From IMG/VR virus record IMGVR_UViG_3300028025_003567, positions 1 through 45,104 of that record: DNA of 45,104 bases. One strand, 5' to 3'. Position 1 is the first letter of the stretch, and each line of letters begins with the position of its first letter. Source of the DNA: a virus. Shown one piece after another: positions 30,806 through 38,721 of the stretch. The notes under the pieces were generated by a model, which had not been told where the DNA came from, made no database searches, and saw only the letters and a program-made list of their open reading frames with translations. A program made the position numbers and the translations under genes.

Positions 30806-31012
30806 TTAGACAGCAGGTTCGGTCCAAGTGAGACCAAGGTCGGTAAACGACTTAATCAGTTCTTCCTTGGTAGGCTTGTTAATAAGGGTAAGGACAGAGT
30901 TAGCCTTACCACCGTGAGGAAATTCACGCATGACATAGACCTTCTTTTCAACAGGATTGTATAGGGCGTTCCAGCCCTTCGGGATATCGAATTCTTTCTT
31001 TTGGTTAAGCAT
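30806..31012 (-). CDS. Hypothetical small tail-module protein (68 aa)
   Basis: It starts at the ATG at 31012 (MLNQKKEFDIPKGWNALYN), just after the stop of the cysteine-repeat gene, and ends six bases before the nozzle gene. The product is basic with a compact alpha/beta pattern (KKVYVMREFPHGGKANSVL). It is unrecognised. Its placement between two tail genes suggests a small accessory or chaperone-like role, without direct evidence. Confidence 0.68.
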   Translation of the reverse strand: MLNQKKEFDIPKGWNALYNPVEKKVYVMREFPHGGKANSVLTLINKPTKEELIKSFTDLGLTWTEPAV

Positions 31013-31014
31013 GG

Positions 31015-32634
31015 TTAGAATGTAATTGTAGTGGTAATGTAGCCGCCTCCGTTTTGGTATTCGACACGAGTCTTTACATTCGCATCTCCATTAAACCATT
31101 CGTTGGTTTCAAACAGTAAGTAGCCATCGTTAAATTTGTCAAGGAAGGAAGTTGTGCCGTTTTGGGTAGCCCCAGAGCCAGACATAATCCAAAGCGGAAC
31201 ATCAAGACCAACCTGTACGCTTCCGTTGTAGGAGCCTCCACCATCGGTAACAGTCCAGTCAAGCATGCGAATACCGCCAAGATAGGGGGTAAGCATAACC
31301 GTACCATCCGAAACATAGTTAGTGCCACCTTCCCAAAGGGAACCGCCCATTCCGTCTGCAATTTCGTTGCTCCAACTCGTTCCAATGGAAATGTTGGTGC
31401 TTGCGGTCTGGAATGAACCATTCATGTCAAATCCGTCAAAACTGATATCCTGCGTTACATCAGAAGAGGAGGAAGACAGAATAGTTCCAGCGGATGGATA
31501 GTCGGGAGGAGGAGGGTCACCGCAATTGTCGTTTACGCTGTAACTTCCGTATTGGCTATAGGTAACCGTACAGCAACCGTTATCGTAAATCATGGCTCCA
31601 TTGTCAGCATTCCAAGAGCCATCATTTACCCAGTAAGTACTACAGGCTCCGTCATGATACTCAGTAGAGGTCTCATAGGAATAAGTAAATGAGCCAGAGT
31701 TTCCACAGCCATCCCAGTTAAGAGTCTGAGGGTTTGCACTTTGAGTATTGCCAGTAGGCGTACCAGAAGAGGTGCATCCACCACAGTTGTCATTTACATT
31801 GTAAGAACCAAAATCAGAATAGGTAACAGTGCAACAGCCATTATCGTAAATCATGTCACCGTTCATGGCAGTCCAACTGCTTTCAAAACTCCAGTAGGTA
31901 TTGCACATGCCGTCAGCATACTCTCTTTCAACGGTGTAAGCGTAAGTGTAATTTCCGCTATTTGAACAGCCGCTCCAAGAAAGGTTTTGTTCGTTTACAA
32001 TTCTAGTGTTAGAGGTAGCACCAGCATCTGGGCAAGGCGGGTTACAGTTGTCGCTTACAGTGTAGTAAGGATAGTTGTAAGAGTCGTAGTAAACATAACA
32101 GCAACCATTGTAACTGTAAATCTGAGTGCCATTGTCGGCAGTGTAAGAGCCAGTAAGTAGCCAGTAAGTACCACAATAGCCATCATGATACTCAGTTTCA
32201 ATGTCGTAAGCGTAATCAAAATACCCAGAAGTACCGCAACCATCCCAGTAAATATTTGAAACATTAACGGCTCTAGTTTGACCAGTTTCAGTGTCAACCT
32301 GTCCGCACGGATTGCAGTTGTCGTTCACATAGTAATTGCTACCATCCCAAATGACTTGACAACAGCCAGTGTCGTAAAGAACGCTTCCAGAAGGAAGACT
32401 CCAAGTCCCATTAAGTTGGGAATACTCTCCGCAATTTCCGTCAGTGTAGTAAGCGTATGTAGCAGTAGAAGTCTGATTCCATCCGTAGTTACCGCAACCC
32501 CACCAATTAACACCACCTTGTGAAGTGTAGTCTCTCAGCCAAATATCGGGAGGAGGGCAAGGAAACAAAACAGACCCCAAGCCATTTCCAACAGAAATGA
32601 CAAAACCGTTATTTCTGAAGGCTTTGTTAAGCAT
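31015..32634 (-). CDS. Cysteine-repeat tail protein (539 aa)
   Basis: Four tandem units fill residues 26-371. Each has six cysteines in the pattern C-x(20-22)-C-x20-C-x(22-23)-CC-x(14-17)-C, for 24 cysteines in all, and there are none elsewhere. Recurring signatures are W-x-GC, DG-x-C, NGCC and NDNC, with Tyr/Asn/Gly/Ser-rich connecting strands. The C-terminal 168 residues are cysteine-free and beta-rich. The even number suggests three disulfides per unit in the virion. It lies between the adaptor and nozzle genes, so a surface-exposed tail or receptor-binding protein is likely. I know of no matching family. Confidence 0.85.
   Translation of the reverse strand: MLNKAFRNNGFVISVGNGLGSVLFPCPPPDIWLRDYTSQGGVNWWGCGNYGWNQTSTATYAYYTDGNCGEYSQLNGTWSLPSGSVLYDTGCCQVIWDGSNYYVNDNCNPCGQVDTETGQTRAVNVSNIYWDGCGTSGYFDYAYDIETEYHDGYCGTYWLLTGSYTADNGTQIYSYNGCCYVYYDSYNYPYYTVSDNCNPPCPDAGATSNTRIVNEQNLSWSGCSNSGNYTYAYTVEREYADGMCNTYWSFESSWTAMNGDMIYDNGCCTVTYSDFGSYNVNDNCGGCTSSGTPTGNTQSANPQTLNWDGCGNSGSFTYSYETSTEYHDGACSTYWVNDGSWNADNGAMIYDNGCCTVTYSQYGSYSVNDNCGDPPPPDYPSAGTILSSSSSDVTQDISFDGFDMNGSFQTASTNISIGTSWSNEIADGMGGSLWEGGTNYVSDGTVMLTPYLGGIRMLDWTVTDGGGSYNGSVQVGLDVPLWIMSGSGATQNGTTSFLDKFNDGYLLFETNEWFNGDANVKTRVEYQNGGGYITTTITF
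31522..32559 (-). repeat. Four tandem six-cysteine protein repeats
   Basis: Repeat spans run from the first cysteine of each unit: residues 26-107, 110-197, 201-284 and 287-371. The second-to-third cysteine distance is exactly 21 in every unit, and the unit length is 82-88 residues. The last two units are closest to each other, sharing MIYDNGCCTVTYS, which suggests recent duplication. Confidence 0.85.
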
Positions 32635-32930
32635 TAAGCCGTAGCGTAGGCAACATGAGCAACCACAGAACCATCAGACTTCAGTCTGACAATACCGTTA
32701 TAGTTGTCAAGGGACACATTGGACTTAATCGGGATAAGGAGACCTTCAGTAGAGGTTTCATTGAGGGCCACATAAAGGGCCGTGGTGTCGCTCTTGTTCT
32801 GAATTACGACCACCACTCTACGCTGGGGAGCGATAGCGGCAGGAAGGGCAGTGGTCCAAGAACCACCAATGGTGATATCATCGTGGATAAACTGCCTAAG
32901 AAACGGAGAGGAAAATTTGATGTTAGACAT
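32634..32930 (-). CDS. Hypothetical beta-rich virion protein (98 aa)
   Basis: The ATG at 32930 is coupled to the adaptor gene stop (TAATG), and its own stop is coupled to the cysteine-repeat gene. The product is beta-rich (RRVVVVIQNKSDTTALYVAL), which looks like a small beta-sandwich. It could be a decoration or tail accessory protein. No family is claimed. Confidence 0.7.
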   Translation of the reverse strand: MSNIKFSSPFLRQFIHDDITIGGSWTTALPAAIAPQRRVVVVIQNKSDTTALYVALNETSTEGLLIPIKSNVSLDNYNGIVRLKSDGSVVAHVAYATA

Positions 32931-33685
32931 TAGGAATATGGGTTAATGAAATTGATTCTACGAATTTGGCCCTGCTGTCGAGCAATCTTATCGATTTCGT
33001 CTCCAAGGAACGCTTGGGCTTCAGATTCGGCAATTCGTGCAGAATCAATCTGGCCCTCGGAACGAAGATAGTCAGCGTACACCGCTCTGCTAATATAGGC
33101 GGCAAAGATGTAAGGAATCTTAACAATCTCCCATTCATCGGTGTGTTGAGAACAGGGCTTGTTTACATTGTTTACCTTACAGTTGTAAAAGTTGCCATTG
33201 TAGGGCTTGCCCTTGGCTGGCTTAAAAACGCCAGAGAGAGAGCCAGAATCAAAGTAGGTCTGTGAGCCAACCTTAAATTCAATAGGCTGGTCCCAAGCAT
33301 CACCAAACAGTTCTGGCACTTTCTTACGATACTCGACCCAAACAGTGCCTTCTTTAGGGCTGGTTAGGTAAACATTATCGTCATTTAGTAAATAGGTAAT
33401 CTGGGAGTTCCTCGTAGTGTTAAGAGGATTCAGCGACCAGATAGCAATAACCTCCCCGCAATCAGCAGGAAGGACAAAGTAAGGAGTTTCTTTAGCGTCC
33501 TTTAGGACAGTAATCTCACTAAACTTCATGACTTGGGGAAACACATCGTACTCCCAAGCCGTCTTCAGACGCATGTTTGCAAGGTCACGAATCTGGGAAA
33601 ATGTTGCGGCATTAATTTCGTCTCTGTCGAGGCCGCAAAGTTGAATTGAATCAAAGAGGATTCTAGAAAAGTCTACGGTTCTCAT
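32930..33685 (-). CDS. Tail tubular protein A-like adaptor (251 aa)
   Basis: The N-terminus (MRTVDFSRILFDSIQLCGLD, then AATFSQIRDLANMRL) has the helical pattern of gp11-type adaptor proteins that sit between portal and tail. A beta-sandwich middle and a helical C-terminus (AAYISRAVYADYLRSEGQ) follow. It starts at the ATG at 33685 and overlaps the preceding gene by four bases. It would join the head and tail of a short-tailed virion. The assignment rests on this pattern and gene order. Confidence 0.75.
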   Translation of the reverse strand: MRTVDFSRILFDSIQLCGLDRDEINAATFSQIRDLANMRLKTAWEYDVFPQVMKFSEITVLKDAKETPYFVLPADCGEVIAIWSLNPLNTTRNSQITYLLNDDNVYLTSPKEGTVWVEYRKKVPELFGDAWDQPIEFKVGSQTYFDSGSLSGVFKPAKGKPYNGNFYNCKVNNVNKPCSQHTDEWEIVKIPYIFAAYISRAVYADYLRSEGQIDSARIAESEAQAFLGDEIDKIARQQGQIRRINFINPYS

Positions 33686-34047
33686 TTGATAATATAGCCA
33701 TCAGCAGATAAGATGGCTCCGTTAACGCAAGTCTTCTTAATGTAATTTTTGACCGCACATTCTGGGTTATCTCTGAAGAACTCACGCATGAATGTCTTGT
33801 CCGTCCAGCATTCATAACCGATTTTCTTACCCCAGTAATGGTAAGAGGCGGTGGGTATTTCTCCCACCAGCCTCCCCAGTCCTTCGATGTTCTTAGCATC
33901 GTTAGCATGATAAAAAGCACCAATTTGTTTCGCTTGATGCCGCATTTCGACCTCCTCCCTTTTCCAGCCAGTCCGAAGTTCCCTTTCCACATCCTTTCGG
34001 AGGTGTTCGGGGATTACTTCAGACAATGACTGGATTAGGTCGGACAC
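33682..34047 (-). CDS. Hypothetical head-module protein (121 aa)
   Basis: It starts at the ATG at 34047 (MSDLIQSLSEVIPEHLRKD), one base after the capsid gene. The product is mostly helical, with an Arg/Lys/Glu-rich N-terminus and several aromatic residues in the middle (ASYHYWGKKIGYECW). It lies between capsid and adaptor genes, so a head-completion or head-tail joining role is possible. No family is recognised. Confidence 0.7.
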   Translation of the reverse strand: MSDLIQSLSEVIPEHLRKDVERELRTGWKREEVEMRHQAKQIGAFYHANDAKNIEGLGRLVGEIPTASYHYWGKKIGYECWTDKTFMREFFRDNPECAVKNYIKKTCVNGAILSADGYIIK

Positions 34048-35145
34048 TTAGGCAGTGAAGTCGAGTTTGCCGAAGGCAAGCGGGTTATGGATAACGAGAC
34101 CCAGAACCGCTTCAACCGTACGAGCAGGACCGCCACCGAAGTCGGGCAGTTCTCTGACCTGTGCAACCTGTCCACCATAGCGAACTTCCACTTGGTCGAA
34201 AGGAATGACATAGCCAACGAACTTGTTCTTCAGCCAAGTAGACGAGTGCAACTTGATTCGACCGAAATCGCCTTCGAACACCTGCACGGTAGCCGTGTAG
34301 GTGGAGTCATCAGCGTTACGGTTGAAGGTACGGACAGAACTGCGAGTCTCAGCAGAGCCAGAGGAACCAGAGGTAAAGACGAGGTTCGTGAAACCACGCT
34401 TACAACGAGTACCAATCAGAGCGTCATACTCCTTGCTCGTGCCAGTCTGTTCATACAGGCCAGTGAGAAGGTTCTGAATCTTTTCTTCAGTAAGGTCGTT
34501 ACCAACCGTACCGTAGATGAACTGTTCCTTCGGCATCTGGAAGTCAGACGGAACCGCAAAGTAGGTGTCCTGTGCAACCGTACCGAAATCGGTAGGATTA
34601 GCACCAACGCCACCACCAGCGATATTGGCAGAGGTAGCACCCTTAACGGCAAGCCACTTGTCAAGACCACGAGTAAGGTACGGATTCGTGCCGTTGTCCT
34701 GCTGTGCACCCTGCGAGCCGCAGAGAGTGACTTCAATGTCACGCTTCAGCATCTTGATGGACTTAGCAACATTGTTGGCAAGTTCATCCTTAACACCAGC
34801 GATATTCGTGAGGTCGAGAGACATCGGAGACACACGGACCGTTCTGCGGAACATCTGAGGATGCATCGACAGTTCGTATCTGTACTGCTTGGTCGTACCG
34901 CCAACGGTGTCCTTGACATAGTTCTCAACATCAGTCGAGACATCCACATCAGTACCGTCAACGATGCCACCAGTCTTGGTCGCAGGAAGTTGGTCAACCT
35001 GCCAGCGGAAATGCGTATTTCCGGGTTTAGAACCCTTCTTCGCCATCGAGGTGAAGGGGGTGTCTCGTGCATCAACGAGAGCAATGAGGTCAGCGAGGTC
35101 TTCTCGCTTACCAGAAGTGATATTAGGTTCGGTTAGAATAGCCAT
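34048..35145 (-). CDS. SU10-type major capsid protein (365 aa)
   Basis: The start is the ATG at 35145 (MAILTEPNITSGKREDLADL). Upstream extension to 35223 would lie in the scaffold gene. The N-terminus, followed by DTPFTSMAKKG and FRWQVDQL, is characteristic of the DUF5309/SU10 major capsid family with an HK97-like fold. The C-terminus (RTVEAVLGLVIHNPLAFGKL) also fits. It forms the icosahedral shell. It follows the probable scaffold gene by four bases. Confidence 0.9.
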   Translation of the reverse strand: MAILTEPNITSGKREDLADLIALVDARDTPFTSMAKKGSKPGNTHFRWQVDQLPATKTGGIVDGTDVDVSTDVENYVKDTVGGTTKQYRYELSMHPQMFRRTVRVSPMSLDLTNIAGVKDELANNVAKSIKMLKRDIEVTLCGSQGAQQDNGTNPYLTRGLDKWLAVKGATSANIAGGGVGANPTDFGTVAQDTYFAVPSDFQMPKEQFIYGTVGNDLTEEKIQNLLTGLYEQTGTSKEYDALIGTRCKRGFTNLVFTSGSSGSAETRSSVRTFNRNADDSTYTATVQVFEGDFGRIKLHSSTWLKNKFVGYVIPFDQVEVRYGGQVAQVRELPDFGGGPARTVEAVLGLVIHNPLAFGKLDFTA

Positions 35146-35149
35146 AATG

Positions 35150-36130
35150 TTATAGGAACTTTTTGAGCAGGATTTCCTTAAGGTCATCGCCAGAGCCATT
35201 GGCCTTGTAGCGATTTTCGGCATCCTTCAGTCTGTTCGCACTGGAGGATTTAATAGGAGCCGACCCACTGGAGCGGGGATTATGAGGAGCCTTTGCAATC
35301 TGCTTAGGTGACTTACCTTCTCTGGCTTTAACACCAGCAATGTAGTCACCAATAACCATCTTGTAATCGGGGAATCTGGTAATCTCTGGGAATGCTTTCA
35401 AGAACTGATAAGCGATTTGCTTCTCTCTCGTGTCCACATCCTTCTTCCAAACAATACCATACTCTTTTTCGGCAAGGCTTTCAAAGTTGTCCTTGGCTTT
35501 GACATACTGCATCCGCTTCGGAAGGTGCTCTTCAAGTGCATCAATTGCGTTTAACTTGATTTGCTTTACATCCTCTGGGCTATAGTAGGTGTCATTACCG
35601 CTGGCATCCGTGACCGTGTATCCTTCAGAATGTTCTTCGCACCATCTACGAACAGACCTCGCCTGAGAAACTTCGTTCTCGATTTCTGCGGGAGTGTTAA
35701 TATGAGAGTACGGACTATCCTTGATTGACACAGCGGGTTCAGATGTTGGCTTCTGATTTCTAGCGGTTTCAAGTTCCGTCTTGAGTTTGGCAATCTCGGC
35801 TTCGGCTTCCCTACGCTTGGAGACCAACTTATCAATACGCTTCTTTACACCTCTAGAAAGACCCCTGTCCTCTTCATTATCTTCGTCTTGTGAATGAACC
35901 TCGTTGCCATCTTCCGTTTCGGTGGCACTAGGCTCACCGTCCCTTGTCTGGTCTTCCACTTGATTACTATCGGACTCGGTGGTGTCCGTTTGACTTTGCT
36001 CGGTGGAGTCAAAATCCCTACGGAGAATATCCGCAAGGCGTTCCTGTGTTAAGGGTCCGATTTCCTTATTGACAACTTGTTCGTCTTGCGACTCGGTGTT
36101 TTCGTCCTCACCGTATTCTTCTGGGTTCAT
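35150..36130 (-). CDS. Probable capsid scaffolding protein (326 aa)
   Basis: The N-terminal half is very acidic (MNPEEYGEDENTESQDEQ, further Asp/Glu runs to about residue 95). It is followed by a long charged coiled coil (SRGVKKRIDKLVSKRREAEA, about 95-135) and a helical C-terminus rich in Lys and Ser. Directly upstream of the capsid gene, this composition and position are typical of phage scaffolding proteins. It starts at the ATG at 36130. No protease signature is seen. Confidence 0.8.
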   Translation of the reverse strand: MNPEEYGEDENTESQDEQVVNKEIGPLTQERLADILRRDFDSTEQSQTDTTESDSNQVEDQTRDGEPSATETEDGNEVHSQDEDNEEDRGLSRGVKKRIDKLVSKRREAEAEIAKLKTELETARNQKPTSEPAVSIKDSPYSHINTPAEIENEVSQARSVRRWCEEHSEGYTVTDASGNDTYYSPEDVKQIKLNAIDALEEHLPKRMQYVKAKDNFESLAEKEYGIVWKKDVDTREKQIAYQFLKAFPEITRFPDYKMVIGDYIAGVKAREGKSPKQIAKAPHNPRSSGSAPIKSSSANRLKDAENRYKANGSGDDLKEILLKKFL

Positions 36131-36208
36131 GAGATTATTTTGTAAGCACTCTCAAGTCTGCTTTGACTTTACAATGTTTTGAGAAAACAAGGAAAACAAG
36201 GTTACTGT

Positions 36209-36234
36209 GCCTTCTCTTTAATAAGAGTCAAGGC
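36209..36234 (-). terminator. Hairpin before the scaffold/capsid genes
   Basis: GCCTT-CTCTT (36209-36218) pairs with AAGAG-tc-AAGGC (36223-36234), a 10-bp stem with a 2-base bulge and a TAAT loop. On the minus strand it is followed by ACAGTAACCTTGTTTTCC, a loose U-rich tail, then a TTGTAAAGT box. It may attenuate transcription from the packaging genes while a new start boosts scaffold and capsid expression. The 106-bp gap holds no gene. Confidence 0.5.
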
Positions 36235-36236
36235 TA

Positions 36237-36500
36237 TTAAAGCGAATTTAATTCTTCGTCATTCGTCCAATTTATATTCTTCTTATCAAGGGCCGCTTTT
36301 CGCTCTTCTAGCATAAGACGCTTAAGGTCTTTGACGGCAGAAGCACGACCACAGGCATAAATGCGGGTTTCACCGTTTACATCAAGAGAAATAGCCTCTT
36401 CGGTCTCCGCTTTAATGTTTAAGTCAAGAATAACCATAAACTGGTCCCAGACATCGCTTTTGCCCTCAAAACCAAAGGCTTCTTGGTTATACTTAAGCAT
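36237..36500 (-). CDS. Hypothetical small protein (87 aa)
   Basis: The ATG at 36500 lies inside the last codons of the portal gene, an 8-base overlap, so it is coupled. The product has a beta-rich start (FMVILDLNIKAETEEAISLD), then a helical, charged C-terminus (DLKRLMLEERKAALDKK). Its role is unknown. It sits between portal and scaffold, a place often used by small head-assembly proteins. Confidence 0.7.
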   Translation of the reverse strand: MLKYNQEAFGFEGKSDVWDQFMVILDLNIKAETEEAISLDVNGETRIYACGRASAVKDLKRLMLEERKAALDKKNINWTNDEELNSL

Positions 36501-38721
36501 TTAGGGGGGCTTGGGGTTGCATCTGCTGAGTCTGCTGAACTCCCTGCGGTCCACCCATACCTTGGGCTTCCTGCTGGAGTTTATCAGCCACAGGGGTTAC
36601 GCCAATACGACCAATCTGCTTATTCTGCTGTTGCATAATAGACATTTGGAGGTTTTTGACATAATTCTGGAAAATCATCTGGAAGGTCTGGTTCGACTGC
36701 TGTTGCTGGGCGGCTACAGGGTTCTTTTGCATGATTTCCTGCACATACTGCATCTTGGTCTGGGCGGTGGGGTCGTTTTCGACATACTGCGGCTCGTTGC
36801 CAAGAATCATAAGGGCAATGTCGGTCTGGACATCACGGTACATCTTCTGAGAGGCAGAGGTCTGGTCAATAATGAGTTCCTTCGCCATATCGGGGGCAAT
36901 AGCCTCAAGAGCCTTTGCCACCAACTTGTTTTTGTCAATAACTCCACCAGTATCAAGGGGGAGCACTGAGTTGGTAATAGCCGTCAACTTTTCCATGACG
37001 AAATCGACATACATGTTCCTAATGTCGAATTTGAGTTGGAAATCATACATGTTCGCAATGTCCGACATATTCTGGGCAATTGGAATCATCGTGATTCGTT
37101 CGACTTCTTCGGGGGCCATGTACTGAAGGCTCAACTGAAGCATCTGACGGTAAATGTCCGTAACAGAGTTAAGGAAGTTATCGGTAGCAACCTGCTGGAG
37201 CATCTGTGCATACGGAGCAGGGTCTTTGGGGTCTGCCATGCCAGAAGTAAGGCCAAAATATCTAGAGACATTGGACTCAACCTGTGCAATCACCATTTCG
37301 CTAAGACCAACCGTTCCACGAGGCGGGTCCATGAACTTGTAGTCATCTGGGCTGGTAACAGGAAGTTGCTGGGCAGGGCCAATGCGACCAATACCTTGAA
37401 TCCTTCTTTTCACCATAATGGGAGGAACGGTTTCAAACGCAGTTCTGTCACGCTGGGCATCATGCTGACCTTTCAGTTCATACTGTTCGGTCATCAGAAT
37501 TTCTGGGATACCTCTAGACTCAGCAACATTCTTTCTGAGGTTCTCTCTGCGATAAATGATAAACGGATACTCACCGTGGGCATAGCCAAGTTTCTCGTGC
37601 TTGAAGTAACTGCTAGAAGATGCGTTCGGGCAAAATGCGGTGTAATAAATGTGAGGCGTTCCGTCCTCGTTCATCTGGCGAGTGTAAGCGTAGGTCACCT
37701 CAATCATGTGATTTCCACGGAACTCAAAAGTGTTAAGCGTATTAGAGCGAGGGACAATGTTGGGGTCATTATACCAAGACATCTTGCCAGCAGAGTTAAT
37801 CGCTTCTTCAATCGCTTCAATATCCCATCCGTCATTACGCTCCATAGACCTAAGTTCGACTTCAGTCATGAAGAGTCTTCGGAAGACTACTCGTGCCTTT
37901 TGGAACTCAATAGTTTCTGGGGGGAAACTGATTTCATCAAACGGCTTAAGAGCGGTAATGCTTGGGAGGTTCTTGATAATCGTTTCTTCAAAGGTAGAGG
38001 CCACACCAAAGGTTCTTAGGTCACGCACCAACTTGCGAATGTCCTTTTCCTTGTAGGTGGGAAGTCTTTCAGCAAGCAACGAAACCGCAAAGTCTTCAGA
38101 CTCTGGGTTCATGATGTACTGAGGAAGACCAGCGGTCAAAGGGTCTTGTCCCTCCTGTTGGGCCGCACTAGCCAAATCAACAATCTGGCTGATATTAATC
38201 GTCTGTTCTCTAAGACCAGTCTGCTGGTCCCAGCCAACATGCATCGCAGACCAACCGTACTGATTTCCGTACTGGCAGAAAAGTTCGACCTCTCTGCGGA
38301 TTTCGGAGCGGAGTCTATTGCCAGTAATGTACTCAACTAGCGTAGCAATGGCGGCGGCTTGAGGGCCATCTTCAGAAGAGATTCCAGAAACGCCAAACTT
38401 AGCCAACTTTAGAGAATTCATCAGCATCGCCACCTGTTCATTGATGACTCTGTCAATAAGTCTGATTCTGACATCGGACGCTCCTTCAAAAGGCATAGCG
38501 GGTTCATCTTCTGGCTTACCAGTAGAATGCTTTCTGCCATCAACAGACTGACCGTCCCAGCGGCAATAACGGAGGTCATCGTTAGCAACAAGTTCAGAAG
38601 CGTTAGCCCCATGGTTGAAGCATCTCTGCAACTCTGCGTAGAGAGAGATGATGTCTGGCTTTTCACTTGCGTTTACAAGCGGGTCTCCATTGGAGTTCAT
38701 TGAAGGAGAGTAAATGTTCAT
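36493..38721 (-). CDS. Portal protein (742 aa)
   Basis: The product starts MNIYSPSMNSNGDPL. It carries the extended helical and beta pattern of large podovirus-type portals, with a conserved-looking YWGNQYGWSA-like region (QYGNQYGWSAMHVGWDQQTG), a YPFIIYRRENLRKN segment, and a Gln-rich C-terminal barrel (GGPQGVQQTQQMQPQAPLNA). It would form the dodecameric DNA entry channel at one capsid vertex. Its place directly after terL (TAATG overlap) and before scaffold and capsid supports this. Confidence 0.85.
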   Translation of the reverse strand: MNIYSPSMNSNGDPLVNASEKPDIISLYAELQRCFNHGANASELVANDDLRYCRWDGQSVDGRKHSTGKPEDEPAMPFEGASDVRIRLIDRVINEQVAMLMNSLKLAKFGVSGISSEDGPQAAAIATLVEYITGNRLRSEIRREVELFCQYGNQYGWSAMHVGWDQQTGLREQTINISQIVDLASAAQQEGQDPLTAGLPQYIMNPESEDFAVSLLAERLPTYKEKDIRKLVRDLRTFGVASTFEETIIKNLPSITALKPFDEISFPPETIEFQKARVVFRRLFMTEVELRSMERNDGWDIEAIEEAINSAGKMSWYNDPNIVPRSNTLNTFEFRGNHMIEVTYAYTRQMNEDGTPHIYYTAFCPNASSSSYFKHEKLGYAHGEYPFIIYRRENLRKNVAESRGIPEILMTEQYELKGQHDAQRDRTAFETVPPIMVKRRIQGIGRIGPAQQLPVTSPDDYKFMDPPRGTVGLSEMVIAQVESNVSRYFGLTSGMADPKDPAPYAQMLQQVATDNFLNSVTDIYRQMLQLSLQYMAPEEVERITMIPIAQNMSDIANMYDFQLKFDIRNMYVDFVMEKLTAITNSVLPLDTGGVIDKNKLVAKALEAIAPDMAKELIIDQTSASQKMYRDVQTDIALMILGNEPQYVENDPTAQTKMQYVQEIMQKNPVAAQQQQSNQTFQMIFQNYVKNLQMSIMQQQNKQIGRIGVTPVADKLQQEAQGMGGPQGVQQTQQMQPQAPLNA

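Noticed and set aside
34087-35136. 349-aa plus-strand open frame
   Set aside because: It is the antisense of the major capsid gene; its composition is that of a reverse shadow and it has no neighbours in that direction.
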